A stretch of DNA of 64,000 bases, from assembly GCA_012845835.1 (NCBI GenBank), contig JABAKD010000001.1, positions 11,509,123-11,573,122 on the forward strand, in the 5' to 3' direction. Positions 1-11,200 of the stretch are shown piece after piece. Positions within the stretch are counted from its first letter, which is position 1; each line of letters begins with the position of its first letter. This stretch comes from Undaria pinnatifida (taxonomy: Eukaryota; Sar; Phaeophyceae; Laminariales; Alariaceae). The notes under the pieces are model-generated. The model had not been told where the DNA came from. It ran no database searches and saw only the letters and a program-made list of their open reading frames with translations. The translations under genes were made by a program, and so were the position numbers.

Positions 1-695
1 TCTCACGGTACCACTTTTGGCGGTACACGGTATCGACGAATTTGACGGTACTTTTTCGGCGGTATCGAAAAGTGACGGTATTTTCTAGACGGTAGACGGT
101 TTTTCGATATTTGACGGTACTTTTTTGGCGGTACTGCAAAACGACGGTACCGGTCCCGGTACTGCCAAATTTGACGGTACTTTTTTGAGGGTACTGAAAT
201 ATGACGGTTCCGCCACTGAGAAATACAGAATTACGAATGACGAAATACTTGACAGTACCTGCCGGGCGGCGATCAAGCATGCCGGCACCACCCCGCTGAT
301 GTTCCTGCATACCTATATAGAACGGACGAATAGAGGCTAGACTAATCGTCGAACCGTCAAGCTGACAAACTCACCAGCCTCACGCGAAACAACATTTAGA
401 CATTTAGCACCAAAATAAGACAATAAAACAATACGACTACTGTAAACAATAAAACAATAAAACCTAAAACATGAAAACATTCAATGAAAACCATCACCCT
501 ACAATCTTTGACGGTTCTGAATATGACGGTTTTTCTAAACGGGAAACGGTACCTCGCTTATTTGACGGTACTTTTATGGCGGTGCTGCAAAATGACGGTA
601 CTTTTTAAACGGTTGACGGTTTTTCGATTTTTGACGGTACCGCCTTCGGCGGTACACGGTTTGCCCAAATATGACGGTATTCCGCCGAGTACCGG
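1..695. repeat. Cluster of degenerate GACGGTA-type short repeats
   Basis: Two blocks (about 1-215 and 500-695) are built of irregularly spaced copies of TTTGACGGTACTTTT and GGCGGTACTG, with occasional GACGGTTTTTCGAT units. Copies are 20-40 bp apart and in the same orientation. The stretch between the blocks (about 340-500) is A/C-rich and holds nothing recognisable. No coding region is convincing; reading frames across the cluster only reflect the repeat. The same motif appears in the inverted-repeat element near 12.3 kb. Confidence 0.7.
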
Positions 696-1459
696 GACCG
701 ACGTACAGCACGGGAAAATTACCTCGGGAATTTTCCCGAGGACTACCCTGAAATTTTGCCACGTAATTTGAAACAAGCTGAGCAGTAGCAACACGTCAAA
801 ACTCGGATGCCAAAAAAAAAAATGTCCTCCTTCGGCCGGCCCAAAATTTTTGACGAAGCTTGATGAGGCGGGGAAAAGTGCATCGATTTTTTTTCTTTTT
901 TGCATCTCACTTTCACTCTTTTTTTTTGCTTGATTTCAAATCTCGTATCAAAATTTCAGGTCTTAACTTCAAAAATTGAGAGGAGCATGGCCAAGTTTCC
1001 ACCGAAGTGCCGCTGCATACAAATACACATATATGTCAGGGATTCATCCATAACTTTCGAACGAAAGTGGCCCATGAAATGAAACGCATATGTCCCTACT
1101 CCTCGTCCCAAGATGTACATGCCCAGAAAAATTGAGCCAATTCCATCCACGTTGTATTTCGAGCAATTTTTGAAAAAGCAAAACAAAAAAATCATGAAAA
1201 AAAATGCTCAAACTAGGAGACGTGAGTGGCAAACACTTTTTTCGGCACTAACTTGGCAGATTCTCAAGCTGGAGGGCTTAAAATGGCCACCGTATCTAGC
1301 TGACTACGAGGATATGCTCAGTTTGCAGTGGGTCACTGTCGTTCAAAAGATATGCCCGACTGACGGATTAGGGCTTTTTTGGCCGGCCCAGCCCGTACCA
1401 GAGCACTACTTGTACGACAGGTCTTACTTTTTTCGCGATTCATGACTCACAACATTATC
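696..1459. other. No gene recognised
   Basis: AT-rich with T and A runs. Short open frames exist on both strands but none shows family resemblance or splice context. I see nothing functional here. Confidence 0.5.
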
Positions 1460-1605
1460 AGAGAAATCCGATGCGAGTCGGCGAGGGAAGAAAGGGCTGG
1501 CGTCTTCTCGCGATAAAAATGAAGTCATGCACCGTATATATTGGGGAGGGGAGAGAAGAGCCTGCTTGGTGACCCTGGACCTGAGTGACTTCTATGGAGG
1601 GAGAG
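1460..1605 (+). repeat. Dispersed repeat family DR1, copy 1
   Basis: About 140 bp beginning near GCGAGTCGGCGAGGGAAG and ending near CTGAGTGACTTCTATGG. The same arrangement (GCGAGTC..CGAGGGAAGAAA, ATGAAGGC.CATGCC, GGGGAGG.GGAGAAG, TGTGACCCCG.ATCTGAG) recurs at 8812-8950 (+), 29268-29410 (+), 11515-11650 (-) and 38340-38480 (-), with a weaker trace near 37860-37975 (-). Copies are diverged and found in both orientations, so this is an interspersed element, perhaps SINE- or MITE-sized. I see no clear pol III boxes or terminal inverted repeats. Confidence 0.6.
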
Positions 1606-2419
1606 AGCAAGAGAAAGTTTGAAGGTGAAAGATGAGATGCGCAAGCAATAAAAGAGGAGAGAAGATGGAAAATGGGATAAGGTCAACCAAATTCGCCACA
1701 AGTTCCTGCTTTTCGTCGTGCGTTCTCCCGCACTTTGACAGTGACGAGAACCAAAGTTTACCCTTTGAAGTGATACAACGTACAGCAAGCAGTAGCAGCA
1801 GCATACCAGGCACACGGTACTGCTGTACCAGGTGAGCCCGTAGACAACAAGAGCAGTACACGGCAGCAGGATACGAGAAGCAGCGGTATACATCAGAAAG
1901 TTTGTAAGAGCAATAGTAGTTGCCGCGTCAAAGCCACCATGTCGTCTTTCTCAGACTACCTGCTACCGGCACTCGTAGGTTACTGCAGCATAGGACACCA
2001 AGTAGGAAGCAAGGTCATAAGAAACCCGGGCTTAAGATTTACAGGGAAATGAGAAATGCGGCAGCCTTTATACTGAAGTTAGTATAAAACGCACCTTTTC
2101 CCAGATAAGAAACCCAGCCTGGGTCAGTACTTATGTTTCTTAGTAGATGCCCGGTACTGATGTATCGATTGCAGTGCTTGCCTTGTACAGTAGCATCAGG
2201 AACCGTTAATAATTTTATAAAATACCAGATACCTGGGATACTACATACCAGGTATAGTACCAGGTACCTACCGCATATGTTTTTGAAGGGCGCGTAAGGT
2301 CCCGAGCCGACCGCTAATGACGTCGGTACGGAGTCTACCTTGAAGTTGGTTCCGGTAGGTTCCGAAGTGCGGGGTGTATCATGTGCCACGTGGTGGGTGT
2401 TCTTCGCATCAAAGCGATT

Positions 2420-2805
2420 TTATTTTTGCACCCATCTACATTAGAGCACAACCAGTGTCCGTGCTGATGCCTCATACATGGCGAGACGAGCTCAGTGGTC
2501 ACGAACTGCGGAACAGAGATACGCATTGCCAACACAGCAAGGCGATTTGGTTATGCAATGCCCAACCACAATGGGCACGCGGGCGAAAAACGAAAGCATG
2601 CAAGCCGATACGTACACCAGATTATTTTGCGGTAAAGGAAAAAAAGGAAACTAAGGAAAGGTGTGTGTGTTTTGTCTTCACGTCTTCACATTAAACCGTT
2701 GTTTTTGTATACCCAACGACATCAGTGCACCCAGAGTCCGTGCCGATTCTTCATCCTAGAGATATGCTAATCAAAATAATAATGTGGTCACTGGCTGTGA
2801 AACAG
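2420..2805 (+). repeat. Dispersed repeat family DR6, two copies
   Basis: Segments 2420-2530 and 2675-2805 share CACCCA...GTGTCCGT(G)CTGAT..CTCAT and TGGTCAC..CTG motifs with each other. They also resemble 63155-63275, where CACATTAAACCGTT and GATTCTTCA.CCTAGA are conserved. Copies are diverged; no coding capacity is evident. The rest of 1606-3890 holds A-rich and purine-rich tracts and no gene that I recognise. Confidence 0.5.
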
Positions 2806-3185
2806 AGTAAACCAAACAGTCGCAACTCAACAAGGTAAGGCAAGTGAAGTGCTGGCGGGCCAGGTTCTGAAACACAACAAAACAAGCCAGACCACAAAAA
2901 AGAGAAAAAAGAAAAGGAAAAAGAACAGAAAGAAAATACAAGAAAACAACGAAAACAAGGCGAAACAAACGACAGGTGTTCAGAAGAATGTGACGCAAGC
3001 AGATCGGAAAGGAAAGGAAAGGCTGCAAGAGGAGCAACGTACATGCTGGAAGAGGTTTTAGATTTAGTAAGAAATAATACCAACTCAAAATCGAGGAGGG
3101 GAAAAAAAGAAGATTTGAAAGAAAGAGGACGGCACGACAAAATAAAAAAACAAAGCACAACAGCCAGCCAGCAACTTTAAATATT

Positions 3186-3300
3186 GTAAAAATAAAAATA
3201 CACTCGAGCTTTGAGATCGTAGATTTCGTCGAAACTCATCGTTGCAAACTGTGTGTGATACTCCGATCGCGCGTGTTACTGGGTGTGTCCTTGTAATATA
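3186..3300 (+). repeat. Dispersed repeat family DR4, copy 1
   Basis: The core TCGTCGAAACTCATC.TTGCAA followed by GTGTGTGATACTCCGATCGC is shared with 56637-56750 (+), more weakly 57390-57470 (+), 58085-58160 (+) and 58270-58380 (+), and in reverse with 6125-6190 and 6335-6400. The 56.6 kb and 6.0-6.2 kb copies match over a longer stretch that includes GGGTCAACAGGGTGA. It is interspersed and non-coding as far as I can see. Confidence 0.55.
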
Positions 3301-3899
3301 TAGCAACACGGCAAACATGACGCTATCCAACCAACGTCGAGGGCAGCAACCTTGTTGGATTTCGGATGACCATGTTGTGGGAGTAGGAGCATTGCCGCAT
3401 GGTCTTATCACCTGCGCGTTTTTTCTGGCGAAAGTGGTGCCCATGCCGTCATCATCGCCCCCGTACCGAATACAAAAACAAAGCCCAGTAATTAAGCAAG
3501 CAACAGCGCAGCAACCAAGCAGATAACACCACCCAGACGGCGTCGGGGCAGCACCCTCACCGGGTGGGTTCCGAATGCAACTGCTGGAGCGTTAGGAGCA
3601 TTGCTGCCTGGTCTGTCCTCTACTAAATGTATCTTCGACGGCGGTGTCCATACCGATATCATCGCCGCAATAGCCTCCAAGGGTACCGGACAGAAAAATA
3701 GAAAGGGCGAAGCGAAAGGGAAAAACTAAAGGGAAGAAGCAAGAGGAAACATATGGACACGAAAAATGGGATACCGGTGTGCAGCAAGAACCCGCATAAC
3801 GGCGGTGGCGCAGTAGTACCGCAGGATCGGCTGACACGGCACCCCCGGGGGAATGGAGCAGGCAATCCAAGAAAAGCACCTACAAGGCATGAGTATTCT

Positions 3900-5170
3900 C
3901 TGTAGCTTGAGGTTGCGATAGACAGGTTCTACGTTCTAGTCGCCCTGGTGCCTTGCATACCCTGTCTGCCGTCTTCTTCTTGTTTTCTTCAACAGCGGTT
4001 TTCCTACTCTCCTCGTCCCCCTTTCGGCTTTGTGCGTCACGCATCCGGGCTGCGCGGTGCTCAGAGCTCTTTTTTTCTTCCTCTACGTGCCGCCTGGCCA
4101 CGAACCGTTCGGCTGCTTCGAGGATCCTCCGGGACCACTTGCCCGCCTTCTTTGCTGCATGTAACCACCACAGTACGGTATCAACTTCCCAACTGCCGTG
4201 GAGAATCTTCCGCCGAGCCTTCGATGAATCGAAAAACGGCGAGGTCGTCTCTGAGGGTTCTGAGACGGTTGTTCGGTGGCCCACCTGGTCCCGTTTTTCT
4301 CCCACCGGCTATCTGCTGCAAACATCACCCGGCTGGGTAGTCGTCCCTTGTTTTGCCGTACCATTGCCCCAGCGAGTGAGAACCGCCGTTTCCGGATGGT
4401 CATATCGATGCTCTCGCATTTCGTATTTTGGGGGCCTTTGGCGTACGAGGGGTTGGTGTGGTCGGCATGACGCTGGAAGCCTAGGACTCGCTGGAGCACC
4501 TTGAAGTGCGCCTTCCGGAGCTTGTCACAGTAAATCGCGTTGAGGGCCCACGTCACGCACCCGCGCAGCAGGGTCTCCATCACCTCGGCCTCCAGCAGGC
4601 GTATAGCTCTCGACCGGACCGCTAGTAGCATGTGGTCATATGTCGGACCGGTCGCTTGATCTTGATCTCATCCATGGGGTCAGCGTGTTCGTGGATAACG
4701 CCGCCAAGGTATGAAAACTGCGTTGTCTGTTTATGCCTCTGCCCTGCCGCTTCGACGACGAACGGTAAAGCCGGAGATGCAAGGTCCCGCGTTTGCTGCA
4801 GCATGGTCTTCGACGACGAACGGTAGAGCCGGAGATGCAAGGTCCCGCGTTTGCTGCAGCATGGTCTTCGTCTTTTTTCTCCGAAACCGTGAGGCCTGCT
4901 GCTTCGAAAACGGTAACAATCACTTGCCATCTTTTTAGCAAGCCCCTCTGCCGATATCGAGGCAATACCTACGTCGTCGGCGTAAAGCACGCCCCACACG
5001 GGCCCTCCGCGCGCATGCCATTGGTTCCTCGACTCCGCCAGCCCCGTCGTCAGCGAGGTGGACTAGGTTCTGCACGGTGCCTTCGTCCTCGCTGAAGCGA
5101 ACGAGGACTAGGTGTAACGCAGCGGCGAAGAACATGTTGGACAGCTACCGCGAGAGCACGCAACCCTGCC
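3900..5170 (-). pseudogene. Decayed LINE (non-LTR retrotransposon) reverse transcriptase fragment
   Basis: Read on the minus strand, consecutive frame fragments give the C-terminal half of a non-LTR retrotransposon reverse transcriptase. A QGCVLSR-like segment sits at about 5165, the catalytic YADD box lies near 4973-4985, and a FSYLGGVI segment near 4700 is the usual post-catalytic strand. A GCVTWALNAIYCDKLRKAH segment near 4510-4550 and an R..LAGA.VRQ..GRLPSRVMF segment near 4310-4400 match the thumb and C-terminal region of endonuclease/RT polyproteins. The frame shifts repeatedly and there is at least one stop just before the NMFFAAAL segment. A 58-bp tandem duplication (4751-4808 and 4809-4866) breaks the frame between the YADD and YLGG parts. 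The 5' part (ORF1, endonuclease, fingers) is missing, as expected of a 5'-truncated copy, and no poly-A tail is clear. Confidence 0.75.
4751..4866. repeat. 58-bp tandem duplication inside the LINE fragment
   Basis: Two copies with a single visible difference (GGTAAAGCC versus GGTAGAGCC). As 58 is not a multiple of three, the duplication shifts the reverse transcriptase frame; it is a recent event within an already dead copy. Confidence 0.9.
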
Positions 5171-5526
5171 AGAGCCCCTGGCGTGACGTATCACCCCTCG
5201 GACAGATCGCCGATCCCTACTTGGTTATATAGATATTTTAGGGAACATCTGTATGTACTGTGTTGTCTAGCTCATGTTACCCGGTGGGAGCCGTACGATG
5301 GGTGTGGTCTAGCGCATGTTTCCCGCGTTGGATCCGTAATCTACGGGTACAGATCCAGCACAACATCTCGTAACGGGATGATACGGCACGTACTGTAAAT
5401 TTACTACCGGTAGGTCCTGATTTCTTGGAGGCATGAAATATATTCAAACGAACGCTGTAGTTCGAAGAATCGTCTTCTCCAGTTTGTTGTATATACAGCC
5501 AGGGGAGCGCACGAAAGGAGAAAAAC

Positions 5527-5790
5527 GGAGCCGTACTCCTAAAAGGGTAAAAAAAAAAAAAGCACATTATTGGCGCATTGTGGTTCATGTGGGAATCGAC
5601 GAAACGGCGTTTTTTTGTTTTCATCTTTTCTTTTTCTTGGTTTTCAGTAACACCCCCCGGAGCCGTACTCCTAAAAGGGTTAAAAAAAAAAAGCACATTA
5701 TTGGCGCATTGTGGTTCATGTGGGAATCGACAAAACGACGTTTTTTTTGTTTTCATCTTTTTTTTTTTCTTGGTTTTTAGTAACACCCCC
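5527..5790. repeat. 132-bp tandem duplication
   Basis: Two head-to-tail copies (5527-5658 and 5659-5790) begin GGAGCCGTACTCCTAAAAGG and differ mainly in homopolymer lengths and one or two substitutions. Each contains A10-12 and T7-10 runs. Nothing around it between 5171 and 7374 looks like a gene; diverged DR4 copies (reverse) lie at 6000-6190 and 6335-6400. Confidence 0.9.
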
Positions 5791-7034
5791 CCCTTTGTGG
5801 CTCCTTAAAAATTCACGTGTGGGTAAGTATTTTTTGTTTTATAGAGTGCTCCCCTGATGCAAAGGAGCATCAGTTCTCTCCCACGTAACAAAACCTTGCG
5901 GTAGTTGTGGTTGCGGTTCTCGCGTTAATCCCACATCATCTACACATTTTGCTCCCCCTAATAGCCGGGTCTTATTGTTTCCGGTACGCAGAGTGGTGAA
6001 AGAACTGAATGTCTTTTTGTCACCCTGTTGACCCTCTGGTACTATTAGCTAGCACTTAGGGGAGCCTCCGACCTACAGAATGTCCTTCTTGAGGAGACAC
6101 GCGCCCCGTAGCACTCCCGATCGGAGTATCACACACAACCTGCAAAGACGCGTTTCGACCAAATCCTCGATCTCACATCTGCAGCGTACAGTATTTTTTG
6201 TCTCTTTTGATAAAAATAACCCGTGGTCACAAAACGCTCCGATTCCTCTTGTTGTGGAAGAATGTGTTGTCGTTTTATGTTAGGTTTCAACTCGTGAAAA
6301 AGTACTGTGATCGTACGAACGATGCATTACGCAGCTTGCAAAGATGAGTATCGGCCCTACAATTGTCGAACTCACAGCTGACGTTGATAGATTATTTTTA
6401 TATAAATCAGTTGTTCCTCAGGAATCAGACATGAGCGTTCGTGTGTGCCAGGTATCAGATACGCACAAAACGGTCTGGGCTCAAATATAAGCCACGCTTA
6501 CATGAACTAATTGTTAGGAAAAGTGGATTATTTTTTGACACGTACTGGTACCAGCTACCAGGCACGTCGCAAGACTCGCAACAGAATTGTGCGAGTACGA
6601 GAGTACGAGCACCGGAGTATGGGTAGGATTATATATCGTAGAGGGCGAGTATGCCAGGTATACGAGAGAGCGCACACCGAGGGTGTGGGTATGTATATAT
6701 GCGATTGTGCTACCACGAGAGGACGCGAACTAGAGGACGAGAGCGTGCCTCTAAGTATGGAATCTGCATGTATATTACACTGAAAGCAAACGTGTGGCGG
6801 CATAGTTGTGGTGCGCAGATGCTGCTGTAAGTGGTTGTGGTATTACAAAGTTCTTCGCGATAAACGGGCACAGGCTCGTTCGCTCACAAAGCGTGAATGG
6901 TATCGCGTTAGCTTAGGGTTAGGTTTTAGAGGCTAGTTTTAAGTTGACAACCGTTTTGTCCAGGCTGGGCCCAGTCGTAAACGCTGCTCGTCTCCGCCGT
7001 GTCGCTCCATCCCGTCCGCTGACCCACCGTTTGT

Positions 7035-7312
7035 TCCGTGACGAAACGTAATGAGCTCCCAAGCGTAGGAGATGCCTCTGTTGGGACAGTCCTTCCTATT
7101 GAAAGGGATGCGTGATCAATGGTCAAATGGCGGAGGCAAGCAAACAATAACCCCCCCCGGGGCACCCTTTCCCCCCCCCCCCCTCCCATTGTAGGGATGG
7201 GAGGGTCAACTGTCTTAACCCCTTTACAACTGGAAACCCGTTTTGGGGGACAAAATTACTTGGATTTAGTGTAGGGAGGGGTTCGGGGGCTCTAAAGGGG
7301 TTAAGACTACGG
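7035..7312. repeat. Dispersed repeats DR7 (reverse) and DR2 (forward) in front of the WD40 exon
   Basis: 7035-7145 reversed resembles 24935-25040 (TTTGACCATTGA.CACGCAT, then TCCTA and GTT blocks). 7208-7312 is a copy of family DR2: ACCCCTTTACAACTGGAAACC, a GGGGGACAAAATTACTTG block and GGGGCTCTAAAGGGGTTAAG. Other DR2 copies lie at 8405-8515 (-), 21551-21660 (+), 21795-21910 (+), 26475-26580 (-) and 34952-35045 (-). The internal distances are conserved (about 100 bp in all). Confidence 0.6.
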
Positions 7313-7374
7313 CTATGCATGAAATGAGCACACACCCCTCTCTCCCCCCCCCCTCCCTTGCCGCTAAACAACAG

Positions 7375-8290
7375 TAACCGCAAACGCGCACTTCCCCGGA
7401 CCCACCCCGTGTCGACAGGACCCGGCGTTCAACAATGACGGGGATGACGTATGCGTGGTCGTGGGACAACGCGTCCCCGACCCTAACACGGTGGTAGTTG
7501 GCGCCACGGTCGTACTGTCCGACCGTCCCTCATTGGCCGTCGCTTCCGGAAGACCTTCCTCCTTCTCCTCTACCTCCACGGTACCCGGTACCGGTATTTG
7601 GAACGTTCCCGGTAGCGGGGGTGGAGGCGGTGGCGGGGGGGGAAGTGGAGCGGGTGGGGTTTCCACAGGCGAGAGAAACGCCTCGGGAAGGTGGGGTTCG
7701 GGGACGAGCTGGCAAGGTGCGAGAAGCGCGGATGAAGCGTTCCCTGTGATTGGTCAGACCGGAACGAGGAACGTTCCTGGATGTGGTACGTTCACCAGCG
7801 CCCGCGGAGTTCTAAGCAAGGAAGGCGAGGGGGGGGGCGGGGAGTCTTTGAAAGGTGGGGGTGGGCTTGCAGCGGAAGAGGGTTGTCGTGTCGGTGATGA
7901 TGACGGGCCGGTTCTTGTTGCGTGCGGACAAGGGCGGTCGTTGTACGACGTAAAAGGCTTCCTGTCCTCGTGGGTGTTGGCCGGCGGTGGCGATGGCGCT
8001 GGTGGAGGCGGTAGCGTCGATGGGGGCGGTGAAAAGGGCGGTGGAAATGTTGGTGGCGGTGCCGGTGGCGGTTACGTCGACAAACCGGGACGCGGCGGAA
8101 CTTCTTGGGTGTTGAGGTCCGAGAGCAGCACGGCCGGCGACGGAGGGGTTGTGTGCTCGGCGTGCGTGCCCTCCGCTGCTGCCGGGGACCGTGGACAGCC
8201 GCGCATGCTGATTACGGGTGGCAAGGATAGCGTTTTGAGGGAGTGGTGGATGGAGCACGGGCAGCCCCGCTTGGTCGCGGAAATTCCAGG
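7375..8290 (+). CDS. WD40 gene exon A
   Basis: This exon is open throughout in one frame. It starts after a polypyrimidine tract and ACAG and ends at CCAGG before GTAAGG. Its early part includes NNDGDDVCVVVGQRVPD. Long Gly-rich linkers follow at about 7610-7670, 7820-7870 and 7980-8080. The last 30 residues (MLITGGKDSVLREWW...VAEIPG) form the end of a WD40 blade. The exon has a strong G-rich coding-strand bias compared with the flanks. The proposed start rests on frame openness plus the acceptor; a different acceptor inside the open frame is possible. Confidence 0.7.
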
Positions 8291-11200
8291 GTAAGGCGCG
8301 CGCGTGTGTTCCCCGACGCATGCGTTCGATAGGGCCGCACCAAATCTTTCACGCGGGCTACTATAAGAGGTACCAGGTAGCACTTTTTTCGGCTGGAACG
8401 TTTTCTGAATGACGGGGATCCTGAACCCCTTCAGAGCCCCCAACCCCCCCTTCTAATTCCAAGTAGTTTTGTCCCCAAAAAATGGGTTTCCAGTTGTAAA
8501 GGCGTTTTAACCTAAAGTCGCCGGAATCTCACTCTTTGTTTTGTCAAGTGTTTCGTTGTGTACCTACCTAGGTCATGTATTTTTTCATCGGAACTCGCTT
8601 ATGTTTTTTCTCAAGAATAAGGTCTTGCTTCAGAGGGGTATAGAGCTAGCCGGTCGCCCCGGTGCTCTGGTGGTTACTCTCGAATACTGCTAGCGTTGAT
8701 ATGAATTATATTCCCATCGTGGTGAGATTTGACTTTATTTTGCAAAAATGAAAAATAAAAAAGGATCAAAACTGCTGAAAGCACCTAGCAGCGTGAGTAG
8801 GTACAATTTGACGCGAGTCCACGAGGGAAGAAAAATGCTGAAGTCGTCTCGCCATAGAAATGAAGGCACGTGCCGTAGTGGGGAGGGGGGAGAAGGGCCC
8901 GCTATGTGACCCCGAATCTGAGCTACTACTGGGAGGGAGGGCGAGAGTAGGGCGAGGATAACAAATGGGATGAAGGAAAGAAAAAAAAAGAGCTCAAGTG
9001 AGGAACCTGAGAAAAAAAAAAAACAGTGGTGCGTCTCTAGCTTAGTGTGTGTTCTTTTTTCTGAAGGGAATCACTTGAAGAGCTCTCTTGCGCCCCCCCC
9101 CCCAAAAAGAAATAGATGCTTTTATTCAAAAATGATGCATGCTTGGCCCGACGAAGAATCCCTATTACTCGTTATGGCCGAGGCACACAATGATTAATAT
9201 CGTGGTCCCGCGCACCTGACGATGGATACATCCCGGAGTAGTCGTCAAAATACTAGCTCCCTAAGCGTAGCAACAATATTTATATAAGTAACTCTTACCT
9301 GTTACAAGATGCCCGACCGGGATGCGGTTGGCTTGGAAGCCGGGCGGTGGTGCGAGTTGAAAAAGGGGACAAGACAAGACTCTTGTAAAAACTAGCGAAG
9401 AAACAAGGTAGCCAGCCAATGCTCAAGCAACACCGACCAGATCATCGTACGAGCTTATGGTTTAGTCTGCACACATACACGGGGAGGGGTGGTGAAGTTT
9501 CGCTAGTGCATATGCTGTTTCGAGACGCTAATTTTGTTTTGGAAAGGCTTTTCAACGGTCATGGTCCGACCCGCGGGTCGGATCAGGTTTTTTTTTCAAA
9601 ACTCGCGGATCGAGTCGGGTCGGGTCACGAAGTGATCGAAATGTCACGGGCCAGCTCGGGTCGTGTCAGGAGGTGTTCAAGTTTCGCGGGTCGGTGACAA
9701 GCCCTGGTTTTTGAATGGTAGAGGGAGGCCATATTGACTGGTTCTTCGGTTCAGGAGCCCCGGCAGCTAGAAATATGCTGTCCAAAAAGTTCTACCCCTA
9801 TAGAAGAATGCCTCCGCCATAGAACCAAAAATGCCAGCAGGCCGCAGTTTTGGGTGCCGTCAGGTACGCCTTTAACAGCTCCCATGCTAGATTTAGTAAA
9901 CTCTAGTCTAGACGGCATATTTGGACGCCGTCAGTCGCATGTTTGGCGCGTCCTACACTAAAAACAAATATGTTACGTCCAGATGGCCGGCCGTTGCGGG
10001 CCTAAAACGCCGTCTCCTGATATCTAGCCGGCAGCCCAACCAACTTGCAGCCGTAATACCCCCGGCGACGCGATACCCCTGGCGTGTGACAATTGACTGA
10101 ACCCGTTCCCTAGGCAAGCGACTGGATTGCAGGCGGCACGCTCATCCCCTCTACCATCCTAGGCACACCTCCTTCCTTAGCAGTATCGGAGGTTACTCCT
10201 CCCCTCCTCCCCCCCAACCCGCCCCCTCCCTCATTGTGCGAAACCACACTCGCTCACTTTAAGCTATACCCCCGATGATATTTAATTTGACGGCGCCCCG
10301 CGGGCACAACGACTTGATTGCCGACTGCGTGCTTGTCCCCCTCTACCACCTCCTTGCACCCCCTTGCACCCCCCTCCCTAGAGCCGTCTAGCCGTGTCGC
10401 CCTCCCCCCCCCCCCCGCCACTACCCCCCCCGCCCTTTTTCCTCATTGCGCGTACGCGTGCGTAACCGCACCCACTCCCTTTTCCCAACACCCCCCGGTG
10501 ATAATTGACTACCACCCCCTCAGGCACAGCGACTGGATTTCAGGCTGCGCGCTCGTCCCCTCCACCACCCCCGGTGCACATCCCTCCCTCGCCGTCTCGG
10601 GAGGTAGGGACGGGTCAGTGCGGTTCTGGTATAAATCTGCAGCAGCAGCTGCTGCTGCTGCTGCCGCCGCAATTCCTGCAGCGCAAGACGACACTTGGAA
10701 CGAGAAAAAACGGTCTGGACTGTTCTCTCTTGGTAGGAGTTCAGCTGGAGGAGGCCACCGGGAGGGAGGTGGTGGAGGGGGTGGAGAGGGCGGGGGGGCT
10801 GCTGGCTGGTCGATGGCTTCGTGCATGTCGGGTGCGCATGGGAGTTCGGAGTTCGTAACATGTGCGGCGTCGCCCGGGGGGGTGTCGGGGGCCATGGGGG
10901 AGTGGGTGGCCACCGGTGGCACTGATTGGTCGGTGAGCGCTGTTTGCAAATGGAAGCGTTTTTTTTTGCGGCGGCGTTGGTGGCAGTTGACTGCTTAAAA
11001 AGGTATTACCGACCGTTAAACGACGAAGATCTATTTATTTTGTGTCACGTACCTGTGTTACCTCGAAAACGCCGACAAAAATGAAATGTCCCCGTGGGGG
11101 GGATGAATATGAAAATCCCACGTGAAAACAACCACATACTTAAAACTAAGCACAATGCCTGGGTTTCCAATATATATGTTAGCGTTATATACCAGGGGAT

